Part shown: positions 1 through 6,192 of the stretch, in pieces | How positions within the stretch are numbered: the first letter of the stretch is position 1 | Layout: the number at the start of each line of letters is the position of its first letter | Assembly (NCBI GenBank): GCA_031551255.1 | Contig: JAVBNW010000091.1 | Location: forward strand, 1-23,259 | DNA from: JAVBNW01 sp031551255 | Lineage (GTDB): Bacteria > Bacillota > Clostridia > Christensenellales > UBA1750 | Direction of reading: 5' to 3' | Length of the DNA stretch: 23,259 nt | The notes under the pieces: model-generated | Database searches by the model: none | Seen by the model: the letters and a program-made list of their open reading frames with translations, nothing else | What the model was told of the DNA's origin: nothing | Translations under genes and position numbers: made by a program

Positions 1-321
1 GGTGCGGACGTATTGCGGCGCTTCCATTCCCAACAAGCGAACCGCGTCGTGTACAAATTCCTGCTTTACGCCCAGCGGCGCCACGATAAGAGCTTTACCG
101 CCCTCTTTCGCGACGATGAGCCTGCACCATTCCAACTGCTGGATGGTCTTCCCCAGCCCAAAGGACTCGAATAGTGCTCGACACCCTCCACGTAACGCCC
201 ATTTCACGGCGGCGCGTTCGTGCTGGGAAAGCACCGCATGGATCTCAGAGTCTTCAATCTCAAATCCGCGCATACTCGAAATGACCATTTTCGAGCGCAA
301 GTAATCCATATATGCGTTCAT
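1..321 (-). CDS. Phage DEAD/SNF2-type helicase, N-terminal part (runs off the left edge)
   Basis: The visible 107 codons begin MNAYMDYLRSKM. They contain a P-loop in the stretch ALFESFGLGKTIQQLEW (GLGKT is the Walker A core), followed by KALIVAPLGVKQEF, a typical motif Ia region of superfamily 2 helicases. Phage proteins of this kind unwind DNA during replication or recombination, and some are fused to a methyltransferase domain that would lie outside the window. The start codon overlaps the stop of the preceding gene in an ATGA junction, and AGAGAGG stands upstream as a ribosome site. No catalytic DEAH box is visible because the gene is cut, so the precise subfamily is open. Confidence 0.8.
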   Translation of the reverse strand, partial: MNAYMDYLRSKMVISSMRGFEIEDSEIHAVLSQHERAAVKWALRGGCRALFESFGLGKTIQQLEWCRLIVAKEGGKALIVAPLGVKQEFVHDAVRLLGMEAPQYVRT

Positions 322-728
322 GATTTGTAGCCTCTCTCTGTCTCTGTCGGCGCCCGCAGATAATCCCATAGAAATTCCGGGCACTCTCGGACATAATAGG
401 AGTCCACAAGGAATGGTGCTCCATTGCCGTTTGCCATTTTTAGGGGCTTATAGTCGGCTTGCCATCCCGTGACGGGTACATGCTCCGCACGATGCCAACT
501 GCACCCATCCCCTCGTGCCCTCTGGCAGTGCCAGCAAAGCGTAGCCTGCTTGCTAAGCTCCTTTGCGTCGCAGTTGCGGCGCAGTATAGTAAGCCGTGCC
601 TGTACACCCGACACACTCCGGCCAAGTCGTCGCGCCAGTTCCGGCCGCGTTAGATCACGGTGGTTATAGAGATAGATGTCTTCTTCGCGCGTCCATAGAT
701 TTTGCGCGCCATGTTTACGCGCCTGCAT
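318..728 (-). CDS. Phage HTH plus zinc-binding small protein
   Basis: This is a 136-residue protein. Residues about 10 to 50 (LWTREEDIYLYNHRDLT, then a second helical stretch) look like a Myb/SANT-like or HTH segment for binding DNA. The middle holds CWHCQRARGDGCSWHR, and a further Cys lies in VRECPEF near the C-terminus, which suggests a zinc site. From memory, proteins with this HTH plus CWxC...GCSW...CP pattern are common in phages of Clostridia next to replication genes, but their role is not established. The start follows GGGAG seven bases upstream. The gene overlaps its upstream neighbour by 14 bases and its downstream neighbour by 4, so they are cotranscribed and probably translationally coupled. 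Confidence 0.75.
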   Translation of the reverse strand: MQARKHGAQNLWTREEDIYLYNHRDLTRPELARRLGRSVSGVQARLTILRRNCDAKELSKQATLCWHCQRARGDGCSWHRAEHVPVTGWQADYKPLKMANGNGAPFLVDSYYVRECPEFLWDYLRAPTETERGYKS

Positions 729-1080
729 GACGCCGCTCCCGCATAAATGCCCACCGCTGTTGGTGCAGCTCTAAGTCCTGCATGCTTTGTATGCCCATTT
801 TCCGCCATCGCCCGATGATCGCATCCACGTATTTCGGCGACCGCGCACCGGCGCGGCGGGCCTCGCGCAGCGCATGAATAAGTAGATCCTCGTCCATGTG
901 CATGCACCAGTCCTCGATGGTGTCGTGATCCGTCCCCACAGGGACGCGGATACAAGCGGTATACTCGCCGATCACTCGCGAAAACTCGGGGATCGCCTCG
1001 ATGGAGACTGATCGATCGGTTTTGCCGGTGACGGGATTGACGTCGCCCATGAAAGGATTAAGATCAATGTATCCATCCAT
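715..1080 (-). CDS. DnaD-like phage replication protein
   Basis: The 121-residue product has in its second half the segment ARSPKYVDAIIGRWRKMGI followed by QSMQDLE. This matches the signature end of the DnaD/DnaB_2 domain (YI..IL..W...GI.T...), which loads the helicase at replication origins in Bacillota and their phages. The first 50 residues (NPVTGKTDRSVSIEAIPEFSR) match no domain I know. The gene is shorter than host DnaD (about 230 residues), as is usual for phage single-domain forms. It starts 8 bases after the upstream gene and overlaps the next gene. The assignment is good at domain level, but which replication step it serves is inference. Confidence 0.65.
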   Translation of the reverse strand: MDGYIDLNPFMGDVNPVTGKTDRSVSIEAIPEFSRVIGEYTACIRVPVGTDHDTIEDWCMHMDEDLLIHALREARRAGARSPKYVDAIIGRWRKMGIQSMQDLELHQQRWAFMRERRHAGA

Positions 1081-1088
1081 GCCGCCGC

Positions 1089-1466
1089 CTACCTTTCTCG
1101 GACTTCGCGCCGGATCGGGCGTATGATGCCGCTTTTGTCGCGCACGACCTTGATTTTGTCGGCGCTGGATACGGCAATTCCGACCCCTTCGATCACGCCA
1201 TCGTATACAGCTTGCGCCGCAACCTTAGCAAGATCCACGACTCGTTCCGGCACCGGTTCATAAAAACCAGCCTCAACAGCTCCGGCGCCTAACACCGCTT
1301 CCGCCGCTTCCCCGAAGCGCTCCATAGCTCTATGCTTTTGCGCTCCATCGCACTCGCACCGCTGGATAGCAGCCTCATTGGACTGTTTATCGGTTAGTTC
1401 GGTGCTTGTTTCGATCATCACGGTTTGGCCGCAATACTGGCACATCCCGATATTGGTTACTGACAT
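1089..1466 (-). CDS. Small phage protein with N-terminal zinc-knuckle-like motif
   Basis: I place the start at ATG 1466 because AAGGAG lies at good spacing directly upstream; a longer in-frame reading exists but overlaps the previous gene. The 125 residues begin MSVTNIGMCQYCGQTVMIE. CQYC and the later CEC (residues 37 to 39) could bind one zinc ion. The remainder is alpha-helical and ends in a basic tail (RPIRREVRER). From memory, short proteins with this CxYCGQ...CxC head are frequent in clostridial phages beside XRE-like and DnaD-like genes. The function is unknown. It lies 5 bases after the XRE-like gene in the same transcript. Confidence 0.65.
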   Translation of the reverse strand: MSVTNIGMCQYCGQTVMIETSTELTDKQSNEAAIQRCECDGAQKHRAMERFGEAAEAVLGAGAVEAGFYEPVPERVVDLAKVAAQAVYDGVIEGVGIAVSSADKIKVVRDKSGIIRPIRREVRER

Positions 1467-1471
1467 ATGCG

Positions 1472-1948
1472 TCACTCCTTTTTGCCGCCCATCTGGAGGC
1501 GCTTCGCTTCGCGGATGCGCTTTGAGTGCGTTACCTCGCGCATCCGCTCGTGCCATTCCCGGTAGTCTTTGTATCCAAGGGCGGCGATGTCCTCCAGCAA
1601 CTGCGCCTGCTCCGCAGGAGGTACGCGGATACGCATGGCCGGATTGCCGTCGCTCTTCTTTTCGCGGCTTGCCAATGGTAGGCGCATCATGTTTCCATCG
1701 CCATATTGGTTCCGATATGCCCGATCCACGCGTATAAGGTCGATGTCGTCCGATTGCCAAATATTCAGAGGTGGCTCACGGTGGACTTCGCATATGATCA
1801 TCATGTCGGCGGCTGTTGGAAGCACTTTGCCTACCTCCATGAGGGAGTAATTTTCCCGCGTCATATGACATAAGTTGTTCGTAACGAAGGCACCTTGACT
1901 TAGGCCGGTGTTGCGTTCGCGCAGTTCTCTAAGGCGGTTCTGGATCAC
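1472..1948 (-). CDS. XRE-like phage DNA-binding protein
   Basis: The GTG at 1948 is chosen over the upstream ATG at 1963 because GGAGGTGA stands five bases before the GTG, while the ATG has no ribosome site. The product (158 residues, MIQNRLRELRERNTGLSQ) has a Cro/C1-type helix-turn-helix in about its first 65 residues, ending TAADMMIICEVHREPPLNIW, the usual close of that fold. The C-terminal half is charged (REKKSDGNPAMRIRVPP, then a helical basic end) and may be a second binding region. Its position inside the replication cluster rather than at the switch suggests a nucleoid or early-gene regulator role, which is inference. Confidence 0.65.
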   Translation of the reverse strand: MIQNRLRELRERNTGLSQGAFVTNNLCHMTRENYSLMEVGKVLPTAADMMIICEVHREPPLNIWQSDDIDLIRVDRAYRNQYGDGNMMRLPLASREKKSDGNPAMRIRVPPAEQAQLLEDIAALGYKDYREWHERMREVTHSKRIREAKRLQMGGKKE

Positions 1949-1975
1949 GCCTCTCACCTCCATGGCATCTATGAT

Positions 1976-2392
1976 TTATGCGTAACTACCCTCCAGCGTC
2001 GGCAGGATGAGCGCTTCGTCTCCACCGCGCGCCGTGAACCATTCATCGAACTCATGCTGCATAAATCGCACTTGGATTGCATGTTTGGCGTCCGTGGCCT
2101 GTTCAATTTCTTTGCGCATGCCTTCTGATATACCGTTCTCGTCAAATATCCAGAGTTCTTCACATCTTTTCATCAGGTCAAGCGCAAATACCATTGCCGT
2201 CTCGCGTTGCGAGCCGTTGTTGTCATCCATGAACTGGGGATATAGTAGATGCGGTGCTATGGGCATGCAGTCTTGCGCAACCGCGAACGCACAATAGAGG
2301 CGAGCACGCGCTACGTTGCGCTGGACAATGCCCCTGTATGGGCTGCATATATAAACTCGCTCATATTCCTTAAATGGGTTCCCAATCATCAT
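1976..2392 (-). CDS. DUF4406-like protein (nucleoside 2-deoxyribosyltransferase-like fold)
   Basis: The 138-residue product shows YICSPYRG near residue 13, then MPIAPHLLYPQFMDD, LMKRCEELWIFDENGIS and GMRKEIEQA. This motif series is that of the DUF4406 family, related in fold to nucleoside deoxyribosyltransferases, which cut or exchange bases on deoxynucleosides. Phage members may act on nucleotides or modified bases, but no activity can be asserted here. The start ATG follows GGAGGG, which is embedded in the last codons of the upstream wall hydrolase, and the two genes overlap by 4 bases. Confidence 0.75.
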   Translation of the reverse strand: MMIGNPFKEYERVYICSPYRGIVQRNVARARLYCAFAVAQDCMPIAPHLLYPQFMDDNNGSQRETAMVFALDLMKRCEELWIFDENGISEGMRKEIEQATDAKHAIQVRFMQHEFDEWFTARGGDEALILPTLEGSYA

Positions 2393-2820
2393 GGTTCAAA
2401 CCCTCCAAAGTAGTGATCGCCGATCACGGTGTATTCTGCGTAACCCTTGAATCGATGGTGGCGACCTGCGCGGAAATACTGCACCCATATCGGCAGGATT
2501 GGTTCGTCGGCCTCCATCACGGCTCGTGCGTTGGCATACTCGCGTTCTCCCGGCGCCGCGATGCGCATACGAGAGACTGCGAACTGGTTTGGCGCATAGA
2601 TCACCTTCTCCATCGTATCGCCCCATGCGCCAGCCTCCAGTCGGTTGATGGCTACTTGGGCAACCGCCTGCTGTCCATCGTCATCCTGGTTTTCGGCCTC
2701 GGCCCATATCATCCTGGCGAGCAAATCGATATCCGATTGCTCGGGAGCAGAGGCGGCGGCAACGTCTGCCTGGACGATTAGCATTAGGAGCGCTACCAGC
2801 CCCACGATCCACCGCCTCAT
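2389..2820 (-). CDS. Secreted SleB-type cell wall hydrolase
   Basis: The 143-residue product starts with a clear signal peptide (MRRWIVGLVALLMLIVQADV, likely cleaved near AAASA at about residue 23). Next comes a Hydrolase_2/SleB domain, LLARMIWAEAENQDDDGQQA, where Glu41 is the expected catalytic residue, followed by VAQVAINRL and VIYAPNQFAV. SleB-family enzymes are lytic transglycosylases or amidases that cut peptidoglycan. The gene sits in the middle of the early cluster, with ATGA overlaps on both sides, instead of in the lysis module. A role in modifying the wall of the infected or lysogenic cell is possible but inferred. Confidence 0.8.
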   Translation of the reverse strand: MRRWIVGLVALLMLIVQADVAAASAPEQSDIDLLARMIWAEAENQDDDGQQAVAQVAINRLEAGAWGDTMEKVIYAPNQFAVSRMRIAAPGEREYANARAVMEADEPILPIWVQYFRAGRHHRFKGYAEYTVIGDHYFGGFEP

Positions 2821-3071
2821 AGCTGCGCCAGGATGCGATGTCCGAATAGCTGCGCGGCCTCTTCGGCATCCGCCCGCGCTTTAAAGATCACCAAACCGTA
2901 CATCATCCATGGGATTGAGCTAACGACAACTTGCCCGTTGAAATAGCTAAGCGTATACCCTTTGGAATACTCCTCGGCGTTGTACTCTTTGCAGTGGTTT
3001 CGTTCAGATGCGAACTTTGCGATCTCGGCGTACAAATCGGCATGATATGGCACGGGTTGATGTGCACTCAT
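2817..3071 (-). CDS. Small phage protein of unknown function
   Basis: This 84-residue protein begins MSAHQPVPYHADLYAEIAKF and has a central beta-rich part (YTLSYFNGQVVVSSIPWMMY). It has no signal peptide, membrane segment or cysteine cluster, and I do not recognise the family. The gene has a GAGGT ribosome site and shares ATGA overlaps with the hexapeptide-repeat gene upstream and the SleB-like gene downstream. That arrangement supports it being a real, coupled reading frame rather than chance. Confidence 0.6.
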   Translation of the reverse strand: MSAHQPVPYHADLYAEIAKFASERNHCKEYNAEEYSKGYTLSYFNGQVVVSSIPWMMYGLVIFKARADAEEAAQLFGHRILAQL

Positions 3072-3628
3072 TGTGACGTTACCTCTTTTTCTTCCGCCTT
3101 CTGGTTAAGCGTTGCCCGCACGAACTGGATCGCGGCCATGTAGGCTTTGCCGTGCTGGCTGTCGCCGTGGACTTGACACACACGCGCCTCAAACTCATCA
3201 AGCGTACCGGTGAAACATCCGCAGTTTACCATCGCTCCGCCCTGCTTGACCCGGAAGAATGAGGTCGTGCCGTTGCGGCTACCGATGGGGCCAATTGTAA
3301 TCAGGTCATATTTTCCGGACACCCGCGCATCGTCGGACACCCGCGCATCGCCGGACACCCGCGCATCGTCGGACACCCGCGCATCGCCGGACACCCGCGC
3401 ATCGCCGGACACCCGCGCATCGCCGGACACCCACGCATCGCCGGACACCCACGCATTGCCGGACACCCACGCATCGTCGGACACCGACAGATTCTCTTCT
3501 TTTTCGATCCACCCGCCAATTTCGCCAGCAGGCACATCTTTGAGGTCGATTAGTGCCTTGATCCTGTGCAGCGTGCGGCCGAAATAGTCTAACGTTTCAC
3601 CGGTAAATGTGTATTTCTTGTTTTCCAT
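3068..3628 (-). CDS. Phage protein with hexapeptide tandem repeats
   Basis: This 186-residue protein has three parts. An N-terminal domain (MENKKYTFTGETLDYFGRTL, ending GGWIEKEENLS) leads into nine hexapeptides of consensus G/D-D-A-R/W-V-S, which should wind as a small left-handed beta-helix. A C-terminal domain follows, with CGCF and QHGKAYMAAIQFV. From memory, proteins with a GGWIEKEENLS head followed by such repeats are widespread in phages and integrated elements of gut Bacillota, of unknown role. The repeat DNA is almost perfectly tandem, so copy number may vary between strains. The start follows GAGGAG nine bases upstream. It may be the first gene of a transcript, since a 59-base gap precedes it. 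Confidence 0.7.
   Translation of the reverse strand: MENKKYTFTGETLDYFGRTLHRIKALIDLKDVPAGEIGGWIEKEENLSVSDDAWVSGNAWVSGDAWVSGDARVSGDARVSGDARVSDDARVSGDARVSDDARVSGKYDLITIGPIGSRNGTTSFFRVKQGGAMVNCGCFTGTLDEFEARVCQVHGDSQHGKAYMAAIQFVRATLNQKAEEKEVTSQ
3317..3478 (-). repeat. Nine tandem copies of an 18-bp coding repeat
   Basis: The unit on the coding strand is close to GGCGATGCGCGGGTGTCC and is repeated nine times with only a few changes (Arg/Trp at codon 4, Gly/Asp/Asn at codon 1). All units keep frame. The low divergence between units suggests recent expansion by slippage or recombination. The three leftmost units of the protein carry Trp and the last six carry Arg, which points to two expansion blocks. 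Confidence 0.95.
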
Positions 3629-3634
3629 GGTCTC

Positions 3635-3663
3635 TTGCTCCTCTCGCTCTCATGTGGTATAAT
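3635..3663 (+). promoter_or_regulatory. Candidate rightward promoter against the early genes
   Basis: TTGCTC and TATAAT are separated by exactly 17 bases, and TGG precedes the -10, giving an extended form. It faces right, opposite to the flanking genes, and its transcript would meet a terminator-like hairpin at 3683 to 3706. It could make a very short RNA or be fortuitous. Confidence 0.35.
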
Positions 3664-3682
3664 TAGTTGTCATTTTTTATTT

Positions 3683-3706
3683 GGCCGTCATACGACGGTC
3701 TTTTTT
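3683..3706 (+). terminator. Rightward terminator-like hairpin
   Basis: GGCCGTC and GACGGTC pair over seven bases (one G-U) around the loop ATAC and are followed by six T on the plus strand. It overlaps the stop codon of the leftward zinc-ribbon gene. On the minus strand no T run follows, so it acts only rightward if at all. Confidence 0.5.
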
Positions 3707-3984
3707 ATTGGTGGCATATCGTTAATAGCTACGCCCCTGCGCGATGACCCGCACATCGGGCAAGTATCAGTGTGGATGTCGAGCGGTTCACCGCATCGGG
3801 TACACACGCGATGCCTTCGAACTGGAATTGTGTTGGAGATCTTGTCAACATGGTAATAAGCCTTAAGGCAGTCGGTGCATTTACCTCGCATGATAATGCC
3901 GTAGGGTGTCTGCTCTGGTACGTAGGTGGCGATGTTGTTGCCGCACGCACAACGAGGCTTTTCCGGTATCGTTACCACGGGCAT
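3688..3984 (-). CDS. Small double zinc-ribbon phage protein
   Basis: The ATG at 3984 is preferred to a GTG at 3993 because AAGGA lies about ten bases before the ATG but abuts the GTG. The 98-residue product carries four cysteine pairs: CAC near residue 13, CTDC, CTRC and CPMC. They fit two zinc ribbons, the second (CTRCGEPLDIHTDTCPMCGS) being a typical DZR-like module. Such modules mediate DNA, RNA or protein contacts. The function in the phage is unknown. Its 3' end overlaps the rightward hairpin at 3683. Confidence 0.6.
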   Translation of the reverse strand: MPVVTIPEKPRCACGNNIATYVPEQTPYGIIMRGKCTDCLKAYYHVDKISNTIPVRRHRVCTRCGEPLDIHTDTCPMCGSSRRGVAINDMPPIKKTVV

Positions 3985-4065
3985 GTCGGTCACTTCCTTA
4001 CTTGGCTTATTTGCATAGGCTTGTACTGCTTGTCCACTCTTTGAATAGCCGCAAGTATAAGCGGC

Positions 4066-4332
4066 TTAGAGATCGTCGCCATATCGCTCGTGATTGAGCT
4101 TCCGAAGGCGTTCCGCGTTTTCTGGCGTCGATAGAATCCGCGCTATCGTAGTGCGCAGTTCTTCGTGCGTCTGTTGAATGATCTCGGGTGTACTTGCGGC
4201 TATTACCGCATCGTCCACGATCACATGGATATTTCCGATATGCTTGTCAATGCGCACGGCCACAGGTATCACCTCCGATACAGCTATATGCGTGTCTGTT
4301 TGTCCGAGTTGCCCGGTTGCGTATCTTGTCAT
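4066..4332 (-). CDS. Small phage protein of unknown function
   Basis: This 88-residue protein has an N-terminal half rich in beta-branched residues (IAVSEVIPVAVRIDKHI) and a helical, charged C-terminal half ending ERLRKLNHERYGDDL. I recognise no family. The ATG at 4332 has AGGA six bases upstream. It is the first leftward gene after the lipoprotein, with no clear promoter of its own, so it may be read from the switch promoter at 5546 to 5574. It is followed by an 81-base gap containing a small T-poor hairpin. Confidence 0.5.
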   Translation of the reverse strand: MTRYATGQLGQTDTHIAVSEVIPVAVRIDKHIGNIHVIVDDAVIAASTPEIIQQTHEELRTTIARILSTPENAERLRKLNHERYGDDL

Positions 4333-4429
4333 CTCTCGTCCTGCCGGCCATTTCAGTGTATCGTTGTATTACCCTCTAGACCTATTGACCGTATGAACTG
4401 ATTAGCATGGCCCATAGGGCGTGTTCACC

Positions 4430-4459
4430 TTGCCTTTATGGATTATTTTGTGGTATGGT
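4430..4459 (+). promoter_or_regulatory. Probable promoter of the lipoprotein gene
   Basis: TTGCCT and TATGGT are spaced by 18 bases and end 29 bases before the lipoprotein ATG. Having its own promoter and terminator, opposite to the surrounding genes, marks that gene as an independent unit. Confidence 0.5.
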
Positions 4460-4488
4460 AAAGAAAAATTTATAGGTAGGTGCTGGAT

Positions 4489-5127
4489 ATGAAGAGGTTT
4501 ATTGTCCTGTTGCTTGGATTGAGCCTGTGTTTGACTGGATGCGCTGCGACGCAAGTGGGAGCCTCCGCGAGTGTTGATGCGTCAAGTCCTGCCATGGAAA
4601 CAGCGACGCCATCGCCTGCGCCAGTTGCGGATGCAAATTTTCGTAACGCAACTTGGGGCATGACGGCTGAAGAAGTTAAGGCCTCTGAGGAGAAAGCTCC
4701 GGTAGGCGAAACCGATGGATTCATTCTTTACTCAGGCACACCGATTGGCGGCATTGAGGCGTCCTGTGGCTATGCGTTTTATGACAACGAACTCCACTCT
4801 GGGTCGTACATTTTTACCAATACGCATTCAAACGACACACTTTACATTGATGATTTCAAAAAAATATCAGACTTGGTGACTGAGAAATACGGACAGCCAG
4901 TTCGCGAGGATGTTATCTGGTTAAATGACCTGTTTAAAGACGATCGCTCTCAATGGGGGTTGGCTATATCATCCGGTCAACTCATCTACCAAAGCGATTG
5001 GAACCTCGAAGGTGGTACAATGATCAGGCTTACGCTGAAGGGGGATAACTATAAAATTAACTTTATCTTGAGCTACCTATCCCCCGACTACGAGTCTCTA
5101 AAAAAGACTGATACTACAGGTTTATAG
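4489..5127 (+). CDS. Prophage-encoded lipoprotein (moron candidate)
   Basis: The ATG at 4489 is chosen over a GTG at 4480 because AGGTAGGTG is correctly spaced for the former. The 212-residue product has a basic start (MKRF), a hydrophobic stretch and the lipobox LTGC with Cys18 as the lipidation site, then a Thr/Ser/Pro/Ala linker to about residue 45. The globular part begins NATWGMTAEEVKASE. The WGM..EEV opening recalls bacterial secreted domains that start with 'f.G.sk.eV', but I cannot name a family. The gene faces against the early cluster and has its own promoter and terminator, the usual signs of a lysogenic conversion gene expressed from the prophage. Possible roles, all inferred, are superinfection exclusion or altered host surface. 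Confidence 0.75.
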   Translation: MKRFIVLLLGLSLCLTGCAATQVGASASVDASSPAMETATPSPAPVADANFRNATWGMTAEEVKASEEKAPVGETDGFILYSGTPIGGIEASCGYAFYDNELHSGSYIFTNTHSNDTLYIDDFKKISDLVTEKYGQPVREDVIWLNDLFKDDRSQWGLAISSGQLIYQSDWNLEGGTMIRLTLKGDNYKINFILSYLSPDYESLKKTDTTGL

Positions 5128-5143
5128 GTTTGTATGGTACTCA

Positions 5144-5177
5144 CCCTCGGCGCGCTGTCGGGGGCTTTTTTTCTTTC
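5144..5177 (+). terminator. Rho-independent terminator of the lipoprotein gene
   Basis: CCCTCGGC pairs with GTCGGGGG through eight positions including G-U pairs, with loop GCGCT, and a run of seven T follows (5166 to 5172). It begins 17 bases after the lipoprotein stop. Confidence 0.75.
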
Positions 5178-5288
5178 TCACCACTCTCGCCCTATCCCAC
5201 CTCACGGCCGCGCTATTCGCGCCTCCTGGGAGCTACGCATGGTGGGTATGCAGGCCGGAGCCGTTGTCAAGGTACAAGGGGATGGGGA

Positions 5289-5498
5289 TTAGCTGGCTTG
5301 TTCGTGGGTATCAAATAGGTAGTCGAGCGAGCAATGTGGGAAATATGTCGCGCGGGCAAGGTACGCTTCCTCAATCTTTATTGAGGATGTACCGGCGATT
5401 TTGCGAGCGACTGTGTTCCTATGGCAATGCCACAGGGCCGCGAGATCGTTGACACTGACTCTCGCTCGCGCCATTTCTGCAAGAAGATTGAGTAGCAC
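5289..5498 (-). CDS. Cro-like XRE-family regulator (leftward switch gene)
   Basis: The GTG at 5498 is preferred to the ATG at 5504. GGAGGG ends immediately before that ATG, leaving no spacing, but sits six bases before the GTG. The 69-residue product is almost only a helix-turn-helix domain: LAALWHCHRNTVARKIAG is the recognition part, and EAYLARATYFPHCSLDYLF is the usual closing segment of small phage XRE proteins. It is divergent from the repressor across a shared operator region, the layout of a cro/cI pair. It is likely the first gene of the leftward early transcript and a regulator of the lysis/lysogeny choice, although the lipoprotein unit then separates it from the next leftward gene. 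Confidence 0.75.
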   Translation of the reverse strand: MLLNLLAEMARARVSVNDLAALWHCHRNTVARKIAGTSSIKIEEAYLARATYFPHCSLDYLFDTHEQAS

Positions 5499-5522
5499 AT
5501 GCATCCCTCCAGAAATAAAACA

Positions 5523-5610
5523 TTGCGTACGAACCATCTGTTTAGATGATATATGCGTACGCAATGTTTGTCAAGTATATTTTGAAAATAAATATTGCGT
5601 TTGCAATATT
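5523..5610. promoter_or_regulatory. Three related phage operators in the switch region
   Basis: Three sites share the half-site TTGCG or its complement. They are TTGCGTACGAA at 5523 to 5533, the perfect palindrome TGCGTACGCA at 5554 to 5563 (continuing AATG), and AATATTGCGTTTGCAATATT at 5591 to 5610 with 8-base perfect arms. They lie downstream of, inside and upstream of the divergent promoter elements, as expected for binding by the repressor and Cro-like protein. The palindromes are seen directly; binding is inferred. Confidence 0.7.
5546..5574 (-). promoter_or_regulatory. Strong leftward early promoter
   Basis: On the minus strand TTGACA (5569 to 5574) and TATCAT (5546 to 5551) are 17 bases apart. 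The second operator lies inside the spacer, so a bound repressor would block RNA polymerase. It drives the Cro-like gene and possibly the genes further left. Confidence 0.8.
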
Positions 5611-5623
5611 CGCGTGGTATTAT
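5595..5623 (+). promoter_or_regulatory. Repressor promoter
   Basis: TTGCGT (5595 to 5600) and TATTAT (5618 to 5623) are 17 bases apart. The -35 is part of the third operator, which suggests autoregulation. The repressor start is 19 bases downstream of the -10. Confidence 0.6.
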
Positions 5624-5641
5624 GTGCGCGAGGTGTTGCAT

Positions 5642-6064
5642 GTGACGATCTATGACCGGATCGATTTAAAGCTTAAAGAACTGGGGTCAAACCGTAAACG
5701 CATGTGTGAAGAGATTGGGCTATCCTACAACACTCTAATGTCGTCGTACTTACGTAAATCAGACAGAATGCCCCTTGATGTAGCCAAGAAAATTGCGGAT
5801 TACATAAGCGTAAGCTTAGACTGGCTGATCACCGGACAAGAGCATATACCTCCTTCGGACGAAGTCCCCGCATCAAGCTACGACACGCCGCCAACCGCTG
5901 AAGAAATCGCTGACATGATGAAGGCACTACGACAGATCAATGCGCTGGTGCTTGGTAAAGGTGTCGACTGGGATCGCATTGACATAGCAGCGATGCTCGT
6001 TGATAACTACGACGAGATCAATGCTGTTGTCCGCAAGCGCAGCAGCGATGACGGAGAGGTATGA
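5642..6064 (+). CDS. Phage repressor, XRE family (cI-like)
   Basis: The GTG at 5642 follows GAGGTG six bases upstream, so the longer reading from 5546 is not used. The product has 140 residues. Residues about 5 to 62 form a Cro/C1 helix-turn-helix (RMCEEIGLSYNTLMSSYLRK, ending ISVSLDWLITG, a hallmark of Bacillota phage repressors). A Pro/Ser linker and a short helical C-terminal part (EIADMMKALRQINALV to INAVVRK) follow, probably for dimerisation. There is no S24 peptidase domain and no ImmA-like protease gene next to it, so RecA-driven self-cleavage is not expected. Induction may rely on another mechanism, and an opposing promoter lies just past the gene. Confidence 0.85.
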   Translation: MTIYDRIDLKLKELGSNRKRMCEEIGLSYNTLMSSYLRKSDRMPLDVAKKIADYISVSLDWLITGQEHIPPSDEVPASSYDTPPTAEEIADMMKALRQINALVLGKGVDWDRIDIAAMLVDNYDEINAVVRKRSSDDGEV

Positions 6065-6145
6065 CGCGATTGCGCCATAGGGTAGGTCGGGTCGCCTCGC
6101 CCTGATTGCCATGCAAATAGATACCTCATCATAAATGTTCCCCAT
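5927..6145 (-). CDS. Possible small leftward gene antisense to the repressor 3' end
   Basis: A 72-codon frame starts at ATG 6145 (MGNIYDEVSICMAIRARRPD) with GGAGG ten bases upstream. It lies behind an excellent leftward promoter at 6193 to 6221. Its last two thirds are antisense to the repressor, which counts against it, and the first 27 codons are in otherwise empty DNA. I recognise no family. The transcript may equally be a non-coding antisense RNA. Confidence 0.25.
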   Translation of the reverse strand: MGNIYDEVSICMAIRARRPDLPYGAIASYLSVIAAALADNSIDLVVVINEHRCYVNAIPVDTFTKHQRIDLS

Positions 6146-6192
6146 ACCCACCGCTCCTCCCATAATCTGATTGTACATACCGCTGGGCCATC

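Noticed and set aside
3317..3478. CRISPR-like array
   Set aside because: The 18-bp units are directly adjacent with no spacers, lie within a coding frame, and there are no cas genes.
3210..3587. Plus-strand frame with repeated DTRASS/P peptides
   Set aside because: It is only the complement of the 18-bp repeat of the leftward hexapeptide gene. The leftward gene has a ribosome site, coupled neighbours and recognisable end domains.
4047..4066. Hairpin AGCCGC/GCGGCT after the 88-residue gene
   Set aside because: The stem is six bases with no T run on either strand, so it is not called a terminator.
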